Positions 44,253 through 54,619 of a stretch of DNA of 64,000 nucleotides are shown here, in pieces. The translations under genes and the position numbers were made by a program. This DNA comes from Rhizobium brockwellii (GTDB lineage: Bacteria > Pseudomonadota > Alphaproteobacteria > Rhizobiales > Rhizobiaceae), in NCBI RefSeq assembly GCF_000769405.2, contig NZ_CP053439.1:3883501-3947500 (forward strand), written 5' to 3'. The notes under the pieces were generated by a model. It made no database searches, had not been told where the DNA came from, and saw nothing but the letters and a program-made list of their open reading frames with translations. Each line of letters begins with the position of its first letter. Within the stretch, counting starts at the first letter, position 1.

Positions 44253-45488
44253 ATGAACCACAAGCGGATTGCAATCATCGGCGGCGGCCCGGCGGCTCTC
44301 GCGGCTGCCGAACTGCTGTCCCGTTCCGGTCACGCGGTAATGGTCTACGACGCCATGCCGACCTTTGCCCGCAAGTTCCTGCTGGCCGGCAAGTCCGGTC
44401 TCAACATCACCCATGCCGAGGATTATGCCCGTTTCACCACGCGCTTCGCCGCAGCCTCCGCCCGTCTGCGCCCCGCTCTTGATGCGTTTACCCCTGACGA
44501 TATCAGGAATTGGGCAAGCGAGCTCGGGACGGAAACCTTCATCGGTTCGTCCGGCCGGGTTTTCCCGAAGGTAATGAAGGCCTCGCCTTTGCTGCGCGCC
44601 TGGCTCAGGCGGCTGGAGACGCAGGGCGCTACGCTGCGCACCCGCCACCGCTGGACCGGCTTTGCAGAAGACGGCTATGTTTTTGAAACGCCCGAAGGGC
44701 GCAGCATCGTCCATTGCGACGCAGCCCTGCTGGCGCTCGGCGGCGCAAGCTGGCCGCGCCTCGGCTCCGACGCTGCCTGGGTGCCTTGGCTGGCCGGCAG
44801 GGGTGTGGAAATTGACACTTTTCAACCCGCCAATTGCGGCTTCGTCGTCGGATGGAGCCGCAACTTCAGCGAACGTTTCGCGGGGGAGCCGGTGAAGTCG
44901 GTCACCGCCACGTCCGAGGCCGGCACGTTTCCCGGCGAATTCGTCATCACCGGCAGCGGCATCGAGGGCAGCCTCGTCTATACCCATACGGCCGCGTTGC
45001 GTGACCGGCTGCTGAACCATGGCAGCGCCGTCCTGACGCTCGACCTCGCACCCGGCCGTACCATCGAGAGGCTGAGCCGCGACCTTGCGCGGCAGGACGC
45101 CAAATCGAGCTTTTCAAACCGCCTGCGCAAGGGCGCCGGCCTCGACGGCGTCAAGGCGGCGCTGCTGCGCGAACTCGCTCCCGAGCGCGACCGAACCGAT
45201 CCGGAGCGTCTCGCCGGCATGATCAAGGCCCTGCCGGTGCCGGTGATCAAAACCCGGCCGATCGCCGAGGCCATCTCCTCGGCCGGCGGCATCCGCTGGA
45301 CCGGCATCGACGAAAACTACATGCTGAAGGCGCTGCCGGGCACTTTCGTCGCCGGTGAGATGCTCGACTGGGAGGCGCCGACTGGTGGCTATCTCCTCAC
45401 CGCCTGCCTGGCGACCGGCCGGGCGGCAGCCCGCGGCATCGAAGCCTGGCTGTTACGGCCGATGCCGATGATCTCGAACCGGATCTAG
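44253..45488 (+). CDS. BaiN/TIGR03862-type NAD(P)/FAD flavoprotein
   Basis: Predicted FAD-dependent oxidoreductase of 411 aa. The dinucleotide motif is IIGGGPAALAAAELL at the N-terminus, and RKFLLAGKSGLNITHAED is the second signature of the HI0933/BaiN family. The FAD end motif is TGGYLLTACLATGRAAARG near the C-terminus. The start is the ATG at 44253 (MNHKRIAI); the frame is open to 44193. The function of this group in rhizobia is unknown. It is co-directional with the MerR gene, 69 bases after it. Confidence 0.85.
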   Translation: MNHKRIAIIGGGPAALAAAELLSRSGHAVMVYDAMPTFARKFLLAGKSGLNITHAEDYARFTTRFAAASARLRPALDAFTPDDIRNWASELGTETFIGSSGRVFPKVMKASPLLRAWLRRLETQGATLRTRHRWTGFAEDGYVFETPEGRSIVHCDAALLALGGASWPRLGSDAAWVPWLAGRGVEIDTFQPANCGFVVGWSRNFSERFAGEPVKSVTATSEAGTFPGEFVITGSGIEGSLVYTHTAALRDRLLNHGSAVLTLDLAPGRTIERLSRDLARQDAKSSFSNRLRKGAGLDGVKAALLRELAPERDRTDPERLAGMIKALPVPVIKTRPIAEAISSAGGIRWTGIDENYMLKALPGTFVAGEMLDWEAPTGGYLLTACLATGRAAARGIEAWLLRPMPMISNRI

Positions 45489-45646
45489 ATCAATGAAATG
45501 GCGGATGATGTCGTGCAAGGATCGCTGACACTTTTCAGCATTGTGCCCTGATCGCTTGAGGCGAAGGGGAGGATGGCCGTCGACACGTGCAATTGCAAAC
45601 CGGCCGCTTTTCCATCAGACTATGCTGAATTCGGTGGGAGGAGCCG

Positions 45647-46606
45647 ATGCACGAACACTCAGCGCATGCCGAGCACGTCTACACGTCTGCCCAGCGCGAT
45701 TCTGCGGCAGCCAGTTCTCCTGTTGTCGCCTCATGGCGGCGGTGCATGACCATGCACAAGCTCGCTCCCGAGGATGAACGCGCGCCGCTGCGCCTCACCG
45801 ACCAGGAATTCCACAGCGCACGCGAGCAGTCCGAACAACTGATCGCCAGCGCGACGGATGAGCTCGATCGCCTCTTTACCACCGTTGGCAGGGCCGGCTG
45901 CTGCCTGCTTCTGACCGACAAGAACGGCATCGCGCTGGAGCGTCGGGGCGCTGCCGGAGACGACAAGGAATTCCGCGAACTCGGCCTCTGGACCGGCTCG
46001 GTCTGGACTGAGGCAAGCATCGGCACCAACGGCATCGGCACCGCACTTGCCGACGAGCGTGCCGTCACCATCTTCCGCGATCAGCATTTTTTCTGCTCGA
46101 ATACCAGCCTGAGCTGCACGACGGCGCCGATCCGCGATCATCGTGGGCGGGTGGCAGCAGCCCTCGACATTTCCACATGCCGCGAAGACGTCAACGAGAT
46201 GACGCTGGCGATCGTGACGCAGACCGTGCGCGATGCGGCGATGCGCATCGAGCTCAACCTCTTCCGTTCGGCCTTTACAGGCGCCCGTTTCCTGATGATC
46301 CCGGCCGGCGCCAATTCCGCCGCAGCTCTGCTTGCTGTCGACAGGCACGATTTGGTGCTCGGCGCGACGCGCGCCGCCCGCATCGCGTTGCGGCTGGACG
46401 ACAAACGCATCGCTGCCGGCATTCCGGCCGCCGATGCCCTGCACGAGGCTGGCGTCTCCCAGCAGGATGAGATCGTCGAGGCGGAGAAGGCGGCACTCTT
46501 GCGGGCGCTGTCGCGCGCCAGCGGTAATGTCTCGCAGGCGGCGATCGCGCTCGGTATCAGCCGCGCCACGCTGCACAGGAAGATGAAGAAGCTCGATCTC
46601 CACTGA
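45647..46606 (+). CDS. GAF-Fis regulator (AcoR-like, without the AAA+ domain)
   Basis: Regulator of 319 aa. A GAF-type sensor region lies at about residues 60-190 ([54 protein letters not shown]), and a Fis-type helix-turn-helix at the end ([29 protein letters not shown]). The ATPase domain that contacts sigma-54 in AcoR is absent, and the frame is continuous, so the loss is not a recent frameshift. It precedes the aldehyde dehydrogenase gene, and a perfect palindrome lies between them. GGGAGGAGCCG precedes the ATG. Confidence 0.85.
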   Translation: MHEHSAHAEHVYTSAQRDSAAASSPVVASWRRCMTMHKLAPEDERAPLRLTDQEFHSAREQSEQLIASATDELDRLFTTVGRAGCCLLLTDKNGIALERRGAAGDDKEFRELGLWTGSVWTEASIGTNGIGTALADERAVTIFRDQHFFCSNTSLSCTTAPIRDHRGRVAAALDISTCREDVNEMTLAIVTQTVRDAAMRIELNLFRSAFTGARFLMIPAGANSAAALLAVDRHDLVLGATRAARIALRLDDKRIAAGIPAADALHEAGVSQQDEIVEAEKAALLRALSRASGNVSQAAIALGISRATLHRKMKKLDLH

Positions 46607-46649
46607 TTGGAGTAAAGATCCCGCTCCTGGAGCAATCGTGGCCCGATGC

Positions 46650-46667
46650 TGTCGCAGGTCTGCGACA
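46650..46667. promoter_or_regulatory. Palindromic upstream activator site of the aldehyde dehydrogenase gene
   Basis: TGTCGCAGGTCTGCGACA is a perfect inverted repeat of eight-base arms with a two-base centre. It lies 106 bases upstream of the dehydrogenase start and 43 bases after the regulator gene. It is a good candidate site for the Fis-type domain of that regulator. No convincing sigma-54 promoter follows. Confidence 0.55.
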
Positions 46668-46772
46668 CTGTGCACTGCGGTATGGAAGACCCGGCCTGTT
46701 CACTCCGCCAAAACATGCACATTTTCCTCCCACTGGTTCGCTTGGGAACCTGGATCATCAAGGGAGGATGAC

Positions 46773-48281
<1,509 letters not shown>

Positions 48282-48311
48282 GATGCTTCGGCACGGCGGG
48301 AGGGTCTCAAA

Positions 48312-48464
48312 CCCCTCCCCAACCCCTCCCCACAAGGGGGAGGGGCTTAACCCATTGAACTGCCTCGTTCTAAAAACGTATCTTCTTGCCGAAACTTCAG
48401 CGAGGTGAGTTGTCGGAGCGGCATTATAAGTCCCTCCCCCTTGTGGGGAGGGGTTGGGGAGGGG
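48312..48464. repeat. Perfect 33-bp inverted repeat element
   Basis: Arms 48312-48344 (beginning CCCCTCCCCAACCCCTCCCC) and 48432-48464 are exact reverse complements and flank 87 bases of unrelated sequence. Each arm also has an inner small palindrome CCCC-ACAAG-GGGG. It looks like a mobile-type intergenic repeat. It separates the aldehyde dehydrogenase and DUF779 genes, and the right end lies 37 bases before the DUF779 start. Confidence 0.75.
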
Positions 48465-48501
48465 AGGTGAGCTCTCCTCCCGAAACTTTGGAGGAAGAGT
48501 G

Positions 48502-48894
48502 ATGGAAACCACCGTCAACGGCGAACCACGTGTTCTCGCGACCGATGCAGCACTCGCTCTCATCGGCGAGATCAAGCGGGATCATCCCGAGATCCTCTTC
48601 CACCAGTCCGGCGGCTGCTGCGACGGCTCCTCGCCTATGTGTTATCCGGCTAACGAATTCATGATCGGCGACAACGACGTCAAGCTCGGCGAGATCGGCG
48701 GCGTACCTGTTTATATCAGCGCCAGCCAGTTCGAGGCGTGGAAGCATACGCAGCTGATCATCGACGTCGTGCCCGGTCGCGGCGGCATGTTCTCGCTCGA
48801 CAACGGCCGCGAGAAGCGCTTCCTCACCCGTTCCCGCCTCTTCGGCGGCGGCGAGGCTTGCACAGTACCTGATGTGAAGGTCAGGGCGGTTTAA
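48502..48894 (+). CDS. DUF779 family protein
   Basis: Small soluble protein of 130 aa. The hallmark is [15 protein letters not shown] with Cys39, Cys40 and Cys47, plus a late Cys in GEACTVPD. Genes of this family are regularly next to AcoD/ExaC-type aldehyde dehydrogenases; the role is not known, and a redox or metal-linked helper function is only a guess. The start is the ATG at 48502 with GGAGGAAGAGTG upstream; the frame is open to 48454 within the repeat element. Confidence 0.88.
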   Translation: METTVNGEPRVLATDAALALIGEIKRDHPEILFHQSGGCCDGSSPMCYPANEFMIGDNDVKLGEIGGVPVYISASQFEAWKHTQLIIDVVPGRGGMFSLDNGREKRFLTRSRLFGGGEACTVPDVKVRAV

Positions 48895-49000
48895 TGCCGT
48901 CGCCTTATCGGGTGCGAATTTCGCCTGTAGTATTCCCATAGTACCTGCTCTCCACAGCTCTTTGCTACTCTCCGCCTGTTGGTTTCAAAGGGAGGAAACG

Positions 49001-49597
49001 ATGCCAGCTTCAAAGATCCTGATGATAACAGGTGATTTCACCGAAGATTACGAAACGATGGTGCCGTTCCAGACACTGCTCGCCTGCGGCTATACGGTCG
49101 ATGCCGTCTGCCCCGGCAAGAACGCTGGCGAGACCGTCGCCACCGCCATCCACGATTTCGAAGGCGACCAGACCTATTCCGAAAAGCGCGGCCATAATTT
49201 CGCGCTGAACGCCACTTTCGGCAGTGTGCGCGCTGAAGATTACGATGCCCTCGTCATCCCCGGCGGCCGCGCGCCCGAATATCTTCGCCTCAATGCCGAC
49301 GTCCTCAAATTCGTCCGGCACTTCTTCGACGCCGGAAAACCCGTCGCCGCCATCTGCCATGGCGCGCAATTGCTCGCCGCTGCCGGCGTGCTGAAGGGCC
49401 GCACCTGCTCGGCCTATCCCGCCTGCCGCCCGGAGGTCGAGCTTGCCGGCGGCATTTATGCCGATATCGCCATCAGCGATGCAGTCTCGGACGGCAATCT
49501 GGTCACGGCGCCCGCCTGGCCGGCGCATCCGTCGTGGCTGCGCCAGTTCATGGCCGTGCTCGATGCCGCAGCACTGCTCGAAACCAACGCCGCCTGA
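49001..49597 (+). CDS. DJ-1/PfpI family protein
   Basis: Protein of 198 aa with the DJ-1/PfpI fold. The nucleophile elbow is [10 protein letters not shown] with Cys119-His120, and Glu15 is in [20 protein letters not shown] is the conserved strand-loop. Family members act as glyoxalases, chaperones or amidases, and the precise activity here is not clear. GGGAGGAAACG precedes the ATG at 49001; the frame is open to 48962. A ribbon-helix-helix gene follows after 24 bases. Confidence 0.9.
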   Translation: MPASKILMITGDFTEDYETMVPFQTLLACGYTVDAVCPGKNAGETVATAIHDFEGDQTYSEKRGHNFALNATFGSVRAEDYDALVIPGGRAPEYLRLNADVLKFVRHFFDAGKPVAAICHGAQLLAAAGVLKGRTCSAYPACRPEVELAGGIYADIAISDAVSDGNLVTAPAWPAHPSWLRQFMAVLDAAALLETNAA

Positions 49598-49621
49598 GGA
49601 GGGCGGCACCGGGAGGACGAT

Positions 49622-49972
49622 ATGTGTGAACTGTTCATCAAGGCGGATGCTCGGCTCTGGGAAAGCGCCACCCGATCGCTACGCATCGACGGCATGGTCA
49701 CCAGCGTCAGGCTGGAGAACTTCTTCTGGGCGAAGCTGGAGGAAATCGCCCGCCGCGACGGCATGAATGTCGTCCAGCTGATCACCCGGCTGCATCATGA
49801 ATCGATCGATGCAGGCCACGATCTCGGCAACTTCACGTCCTTCCTGCGGGTTTGCTGCGCTCGCTATCTCGACCTGCAGCTCACCGGCGACATCCCGGCC
49901 GATGTCACTCGTCCCATCTCAGGCCTCGACGCACCTGTCATCCTCGGCCGCGAACGGGCGAAATATCACTGA
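49622..49972 (+). CDS. Ribbon-helix-helix domain protein
   Basis: Protein of 116 aa. The central part TSVRLENFFWAKLEEIARRDGMNVVQLITRLH (written here in pieces: TSVRLENFFW, AKLEEIARRD, GMNVVQL) fits a short ribbon strand followed by two helices, as in the RHH_4 group of putative DNA-binding proteins. GGGAGGACGAT precedes the ATG. It probably forms an operon with the DJ-1/PfpI gene. Targets are unknown. Confidence 0.75.
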   Translation: MCELFIKADARLWESATRSLRIDGMVTSVRLENFFWAKLEEIARRDGMNVVQLITRLHHESIDAGHDLGNFTSFLRVCCARYLDLQLTGDIPADVTRPISGLDAPVILGRERAKYH

Positions 49973-50107
49973 AAGCCGGCCCGATACAGTTAGGGCCGTT
50001 CGGCAAACGTCTGACCTGTCCTGGGCGCTGGGCTTGCGCTACCGCGCAGCCTGGATCAACAATGCGTTGCATCGCCCAGCACCGGCACCATCAGGAGATC
50101 GATTGCC

Positions 50108-50815
50108 ATGAATAGCCAGAAAGCGGTGATCGTCACCGGAGCCGGCGGCAACCTCGGCAGCGCTGTTGTCCGCGAGCTTGCCAACGCCGGCGCGAAACTC
50201 GTCTGCATGGACCGTTCGAGCAATGAGCTGGAAGCCTTGGCCAGCGATCTTCCAGCTTCCACCGAGTTTCTGTCGATCGCGGGAACGGATCTCACCGATT
50301 ATGCTTCTTGCGCCGCCGCTGTCTCCCGGGCCGTCAAGCGCTTCGGCGGCGTGAGCGCGTTGGTCAACACCGTCGGTGGTTTCCAGATGGGGCCGGTCGG
50401 GCCGGAGGCCCCCGCGCAGTGGGAGACGATGATGACCGCAAACGCCCGCACCGCCCTGACGATCAGCGCCGCGGTTCTCCCGACGATGAAGGCCGCCGGC
50501 TACGGCCGCATCGTTCATATCGCCGCGGCACCCGGGCTGAAGGCCGGCGCCAAGCAGGCCGCTTACGCCGCCTCGAAAGCCGCTGTCATCCGGCTGACCG
50601 AGGCGATCGCTGCCGAATGCCGCGACGACCGCATCACTGCCAACTGCATCCTGCCCGGGACAATCGACACGCCTGAGAATCGCGCGGCCATGCCCGATGC
50701 GAAGACGGAGGGCTGGGTATCGCCGCAATCGATCGCCCGCCTCATCGCCTTCCTGATTTCGCCGGCCGCAGCCGTCGTCACTGGCGCAGCAATCCCGGCA
50801 ACCGGCCGCGAATAA
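50108..50815 (+). CDS. SDR family protein with the catalytic Ser replaced by Ala
   Basis: Short-chain dehydrogenase fold of 235 aa. The cofactor motif TGAGGNLG (about residues 10-17) and Tyr-Lys pair (YAASK) are present, but the position 13 residues before the Tyr, normally Ser, is Ala in VHIAAAPGLKAG. NTVGGF replaces the usual NNAG. The protein may thus have altered or no dehydrogenase activity. The remaining frame is intact. It stands alone between the RHH gene and the ChaA-type antiporter gene. Confidence 0.82.
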   Translation: MNSQKAVIVTGAGGNLGSAVVRELANAGAKLVCMDRSSNELEALASDLPASTEFLSIAGTDLTDYASCAAAVSRAVKRFGGVSALVNTVGGFQMGPVGPEAPAQWETMMTANARTALTISAAVLPTMKAAGYGRIVHIAAAPGLKAGAKQAAYAASKAAVIRLTEAIAAECRDDRITANCILPGTIDTPENRAAMPDAKTEGWVSPQSIARLIAFLISPAAAVVTGAAIPATGRE

Positions 50816-51111
50816 TGGAAGACGCGGCGTGAGCGGGAACCGCAACGCGCTGCAACCACCGCGCCGAGCTTTGACCGACCTCTCCTTGCCTTCCGTTTGG
50901 CGGTAGTCCCTTTTTTGTCGGGAGCAGTGGTTGATGAGACTACAGAGACCTGCAAGTTTTAGGCAGTGACACACGATCTGGCTTGAGCTTCGCTTCGCCT
51001 TGAGGCAGCCTCGTCTCCGCCTGCTCATGTGACGGGCACAAGACAGCGGGCGGACACAATGGTCTTGAGGATCGCATTGCGGCGGCATTCGCCAGAAGAC
51101 GGGTGGCTTCA

Positions 51112-52245
51112 ATGACGGACGGTCCGGCATTGCGCGCGGTCGGCGCAAGCAGCCTGATACGCCAGGAATGGTTCCTAGGCGTCAGCGTCGCATCGAGCTT
51201 GGCGTTTCTTGTTTTCCAGGAGCAGCTCTTCGGGCAGCTTTCCGATCCGCTTTGGTTCACTGTCGTTTTCGCATGGCTGTTCGGTGCCGTCCTCGGCTCC
51301 GCTCTGTCGGTTGTCCGGCACGCGGATCATTTGGCTGAGCGGCTGAAGGAGCCCTACGGCACGCTCATTCTGACGCTTGCCATAACCTCGATCGAGGTGA
51401 TGGCAATATCAGCCGTCATGCTTCACGGCGAGAACAACCCCACGCTTGCGCGCGACACCCTGTTCGCAGTCGTCATGATCATCTTGAACGGCATGGTCGG
51501 CTTGTCCTTGCTGCTGGGCGCATGGCGGCGACCGGAACAGCAGCATAATCTGCAGGGCGCCAACGCCTATCTCGGGGTCATCGTCCCGCTGGCGACCCTG
51601 AGCCTGGTGATGCCGACATTTCTTGCAGGCCCGGACGGACAGCATCCATCCGCACCGAGACAACTGATACTGGGCATAATATCGGTCGGCCTTTACGCTA
51701 CGTTTCTGCTTCTTCAGGCCGGCCGCCATCGGGACTATTTCGCTGATGACAGCAACCGTCACGAGCCCATCAGCGAACGTGTCCCTCGCCATGGACCGGT
51801 CTGGTCTCATGCCATTCTGCTTTTCGCCTATATGGCTCCCGTCGTCTTTCTCGTCGAACAGCTTGCCCGACCGATCGATTACATTATCGAAACCCTGCAC
51901 GCTCCGACCGCCTTTGGCGGTGTTGTCATGGCCATCTTGGTCGCGACGCCTGAGGCAATCAGCGCCGTGCGTGCTTCCATCGCCAATAATCTTCAGCGCT
52001 CCGTCAACATTTTCCTTGGTTCGGTATTGTCGACGATCGGGCTGACTGTACCGGCGATGCTTGTTGTCAGTCAGCTCTACGGACACCCCGTGACACTCGG
52101 ACTGGAGCATGGGGATCTGGTGATGCTCCTGCTCACTCTTGCCGTCAGCATCATTACCTTTGCCAGCGGCCGCACGCATCTCATGCAAGGCGCTGTCCAT
52201 CTGGTGCTTTTCCTGGCTTACGTATTGCTGATTTTCCAGCAATGA
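51112..52245 (+). CDS. chaA: ChaA-type calcium:proton antiporter
   Basis: Inner-membrane cation/proton antiporter of 377 aa with ten to eleven hydrophobic segments, clearly similar to E. coli ChaA. The two exchanger repeats are seen as SSIEVMAIS-like TSIEVMAISAVMLHGENNPTLARDT and ATPEAISAVRASIANNLQRSVN, whose Glu residues carry the ions. The ATG at 51112 is preferred to the GTG at 51103. The 296-base gap before it holds no gene that I recognise. It may also handle sodium or potassium. Confidence 0.9.
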   Translation: MTDGPALRAVGASSLIRQEWFLGVSVASSLAFLVFQEQLFGQLSDPLWFTVVFAWLFGAVLGSALSVVRHADHLAERLKEPYGTLILTLAITSIEVMAISAVMLHGENNPTLARDTLFAVVMIILNGMVGLSLLLGAWRRPEQQHNLQGANAYLGVIVPLATLSLVMPTFLAGPDGQHPSAPRQLILGIISVGLYATFLLLQAGRHRDYFADDSNRHEPISERVPRHGPVWSHAILLFAYMAPVVFLVEQLARPIDYIIETLHAPTAFGGVVMAILVATPEAISAVRASIANNLQRSVNIFLGSVLSTIGLTVPAMLVVSQLYGHPVTLGLEHGDLVMLLLTLAVSIITFASGRTHLMQGAVHLVLFLAYVLLIFQQ

Positions 52246-52362
52246 GACCCGCGCGATTGCGGCCGCAAAAGATCAGGAAAGGAAAGAGTCCCGCGCTTGG
52301 TCTGTCTTCCGCTATGATGACGGGAGCTATTGCACAGCTTGCAAGGTGGCTGCAGGACTTAC

Positions 52363-53148
52363 GTGGCGATACGGAGACCGGACTTGGGCTCACTCTTGGT
52401 TGGCGGGCTGGTATTTCTATTTCTGTCGATGGCGACGTCGATAGGATTGATCGTGCGTGCCCGCTTACCCGATCATCATCTCAATGCGGAATCCAAGGAC
52501 GCCATCAGGCTGGCGACCGCAGTGGTGGGAACGCTGTCGGCCCTGGCGCTCGGCCTCCTGATCGCATCCGCCAAGTCGACCTACGACAACGCCGAAGTGG
52601 AGATGAGAACGGCCGCCGCACGCGTACTGCTACTTGACCGCGTCATGGCGCAATACGGGCCGGAAACAGACAACGCGCGGCAATTGTTGCGTGAACTCAT
52701 CGCGAAACGACTGAGCCGCGGCTGGTCTGCCGAGACCACCGACGAGCCATCCGCCAAGGCGTTGGGAGAATATCAGGATATAGAGGCGGTTCAGGCCGAC
52801 CTTCGATCCCTGACGCCGAAGGATGCGGGGCAGCGCTCTCTCCAGACGCGTGCTCTGGAGGTGAGCGGCATGGTAGCCGAAACCCACTGGCTGCTGGTCG
52901 AATCCGGTAAAGAGGGTTTGCCCTGGGCTTTTCTGACCGTTCTCGTCTGTTGGCTCGCGCTGCTTTTTGCGACCTTCGGGCTGCAGGCGCCGACCAATCC
53001 GACGGTGCTGTCAATTCTACTTGTTTGCGCCATGTCCGTCGCGGGCGCGATCTTCCTGATTTCGGATATGGCCAATCCCTATGTCGGGCTGGTCCATGTT
53101 TCGGATGCACCACTACAGTCTGCCATCGAACGCCTCGGCAAACCCTAG
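52363..53148 (+). CDS. DUF4239-like (bestrophin-like) membrane protein
   Basis: Membrane protein of 261 aa with two hydrophobic segments at the N-terminus (residues 10-32 and 50-72) and two near the C-terminus (about 190-235), separated by a soluble helical region. This plan and the sequence RLATAVVGTLSALALGLLIASAKS recall DUF4239 proteins. The GTG at 52363 with AGGA upstream is favoured over a TTG at 52330. It lies 117 bases after the chaA gene on the same strand. The function is unknown. Confidence 0.7.
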   Translation: MAIRRPDLGSLLVGGLVFLFLSMATSIGLIVRARLPDHHLNAESKDAIRLATAVVGTLSALALGLLIASAKSTYDNAEVEMRTAAARVLLLDRVMAQYGPETDNARQLLRELIAKRLSRGWSAETTDEPSAKALGEYQDIEAVQADLRSLTPKDAGQRSLQTRALEVSGMVAETHWLLVESGKEGLPWAFLTVLVCWLALLFATFGLQAPTNPTVLSILLVCAMSVAGAIFLISDMANPYVGLVHVSDAPLQSAIERLGKP

Positions 53149-53292
53149 CCATGTCATGGCGTCCGTCGAGAGTGAGCTTCGACACAGATTGTGCACCAGC
53201 AGCTATTGCAATTTTTAGCAATGCCGCGACATAATATCACATGCCCGGAACTTTTCGGAGAGGGGTCGTCTCCGCCGAGGCACGCATAAAGA

Positions 53293-53336
53293 CTACAGCG
53301 CCGCGCGTCTTTCCGGACGCGCAAAGGACGCTGTAG
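53293..53336. repeat. Palindromic repeat with GCGCGTC/GACGCGC core
   Basis: Outer arms CTACAGCG and CGCTGTAG enclose GCGCGTC-TTTCCG-GACGCGC. It belongs to the same structural family as 27683-27725. It lies upstream of the second RND operon. Confidence 0.65.
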
Positions 53337-53381
53337 ATCTTTGAATTATGCAGTAGGCTCGTAAACATCGGGGCGGCGGCA

Positions 53382-54578
53382 ATGCGTGTGAGATTGTATC
53401 AGGGTCTGCACCTGTCTGTGGTGCTCGCCGGCATGGCAATTCTCGCTGGCTGTGAGGAAAGCGGCAATACTTACGTTGCCCCTCCTCCACCTCCGGTTCG
53501 GGTCGCCCAGCCGATCCAGCAACCGGTGACGCTCTATTTCGAACTCACCGGCAACACGGCGCCGCTCAACTCCGTCGATATCGAGGCGCGCGTCCAAGGC
53601 TACGTCCAATCGATCGACTACCAGGACGGCATGACGGTGATGAAGGGCACCAGGCTCTTCGGAATTGAGCCCAACACCTATCAGGCACAACTGGATCAGG
53701 CCAAGGCATCGCTCGCCTCGCAACAGGCGTCTCAGGTCGGCGCGCAGCAGGAATACGACCGGCAGCTCAATCTGTCGAAGCAACAGGTCACCACGCAGAC
53801 CGCGGTCGACAGCGCCAAGGCGACGCTCGACGAGGCGAATGCGTCCATCCTCAATGCCCAGGCCAATCTCGATCTCGCGACGATCAACCTCGGATATACG
53901 GAGGTGCTAGCCCCGTTCGACGGCACCGTCACCGATCACCTCGTCGATATCGGAGCACTTGTCGGCGTATCCGGTCCCACCAAACTCGCCAGCATCGTTC
54001 AGACCGATCCGCTCTATGCCTATTTCAACGTCAGCGAAACCCAGGTGCTGATGATCAAGGAAACCCTGGCAAAGCAGGGGCGCACCTTCAAGCAGACGGA
54101 CCTTCCAAGCATTCCGGCAGAACTCGGCCTGCAGACCGAGGAAGGCTACCCGCATAAGGGACATCTCGATTACGTCTCGCCGCAACTCGATGCCTCTACA
54201 GGCACGCTTCAGGTGCGCGCCCTCTTCGACAACAAGGAGCACGCCATGCTGCCCGGCCTCTTCGTGCGCGTCCGGGTGCCGGTCGGCCATAACGACAAGG
54301 CTCTGCTGGTGCGTGACGACGCCATCGGGACAAACCAGCTGGGCAGCTACCTGCTCGTTCTCGGCAAGGATGACGTCATCGAGCAGAAGCAGGTCAAGAC
54401 CGGCCAGCGCGAAGGTGCGCTCCGTGTCATCGAGTCCGGCCTCGATCCGGCCGACTGGGTCGTGACGCAAGGTATCCAGCAGGCCATTCCCGGCGGCAAG
54501 GTCGCGCCCGAGAAAATAGAAATGAACCCGGCGGCAGCTGCCGCCGGCAATGCCAAGGCCAAGACCACTACGCAATGA
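53382..54578 (+). CDS. RND efflux membrane-fusion lipoprotein
   Basis: Periplasmic adaptor of 398 aa. The signal sequence ends with the lipobox LAGC (Cys24), and a Pro-rich stretch APPPPPPVR follows. Lipoyl-like, coiled-coil (about 95-170, KASLASQQASQVGAQQEYDRQ) and barrel regions are in order. It ends 41 bases before the pump gene. Unlike the pair at the left edge of the window, no regulator gene is adjacent. Confidence 0.9.
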   Translation: MRVRLYQGLHLSVVLAGMAILAGCEESGNTYVAPPPPPVRVAQPIQQPVTLYFELTGNTAPLNSVDIEARVQGYVQSIDYQDGMTVMKGTRLFGIEPNTYQAQLDQAKASLASQQASQVGAQQEYDRQLNLSKQQVTTQTAVDSAKATLDEANASILNAQANLDLATINLGYTEVLAPFDGTVTDHLVDIGALVGVSGPTKLASIVQTDPLYAYFNVSETQVLMIKETLAKQGRTFKQTDLPSIPAELGLQTEEGYPHKGHLDYVSPQLDASTGTLQVRALFDNKEHAMLPGLFVRVRVPVGHNDKALLVRDDAIGTNQLGSYLLVLGKDDVIEQKQVKTGQREGALRVIESGLDPADWVVTQGIQQAIPGGKVAPEKIEMNPAAAAAGNAKAKTTTQ

Positions 54579-54619
54579 ATTCGCCGCCATGCTTCATCTG
54601 AGCGTCTAAGGATAACAGC

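Noticed and set aside
45572..45742. A 56-codon frame beginning MAVDTCNCKP with GGGGAGG upstream
   Set aside because: It overlaps the start of the GAF-Fis regulator in another frame, and its last half is Arg/Ser/Thr-rich shadow sequence; only the ribosome-binding site speaks for it.
46640..46660. TGGCCCGATGCTGTCGC as a sigma-54 promoter for the aldehyde dehydrogenase gene
   Set aside because: The -12 GC is missing at the required spacing, and the adjacent regulator lacks the ATPase domain needed for sigma-54.
48312..48464. CRISPR-like or attachment-site interpretation of the paired 33-base repeats
   Set aside because: There are only two copies and they are inverted, with no array, integrase or tRNA junction nearby.
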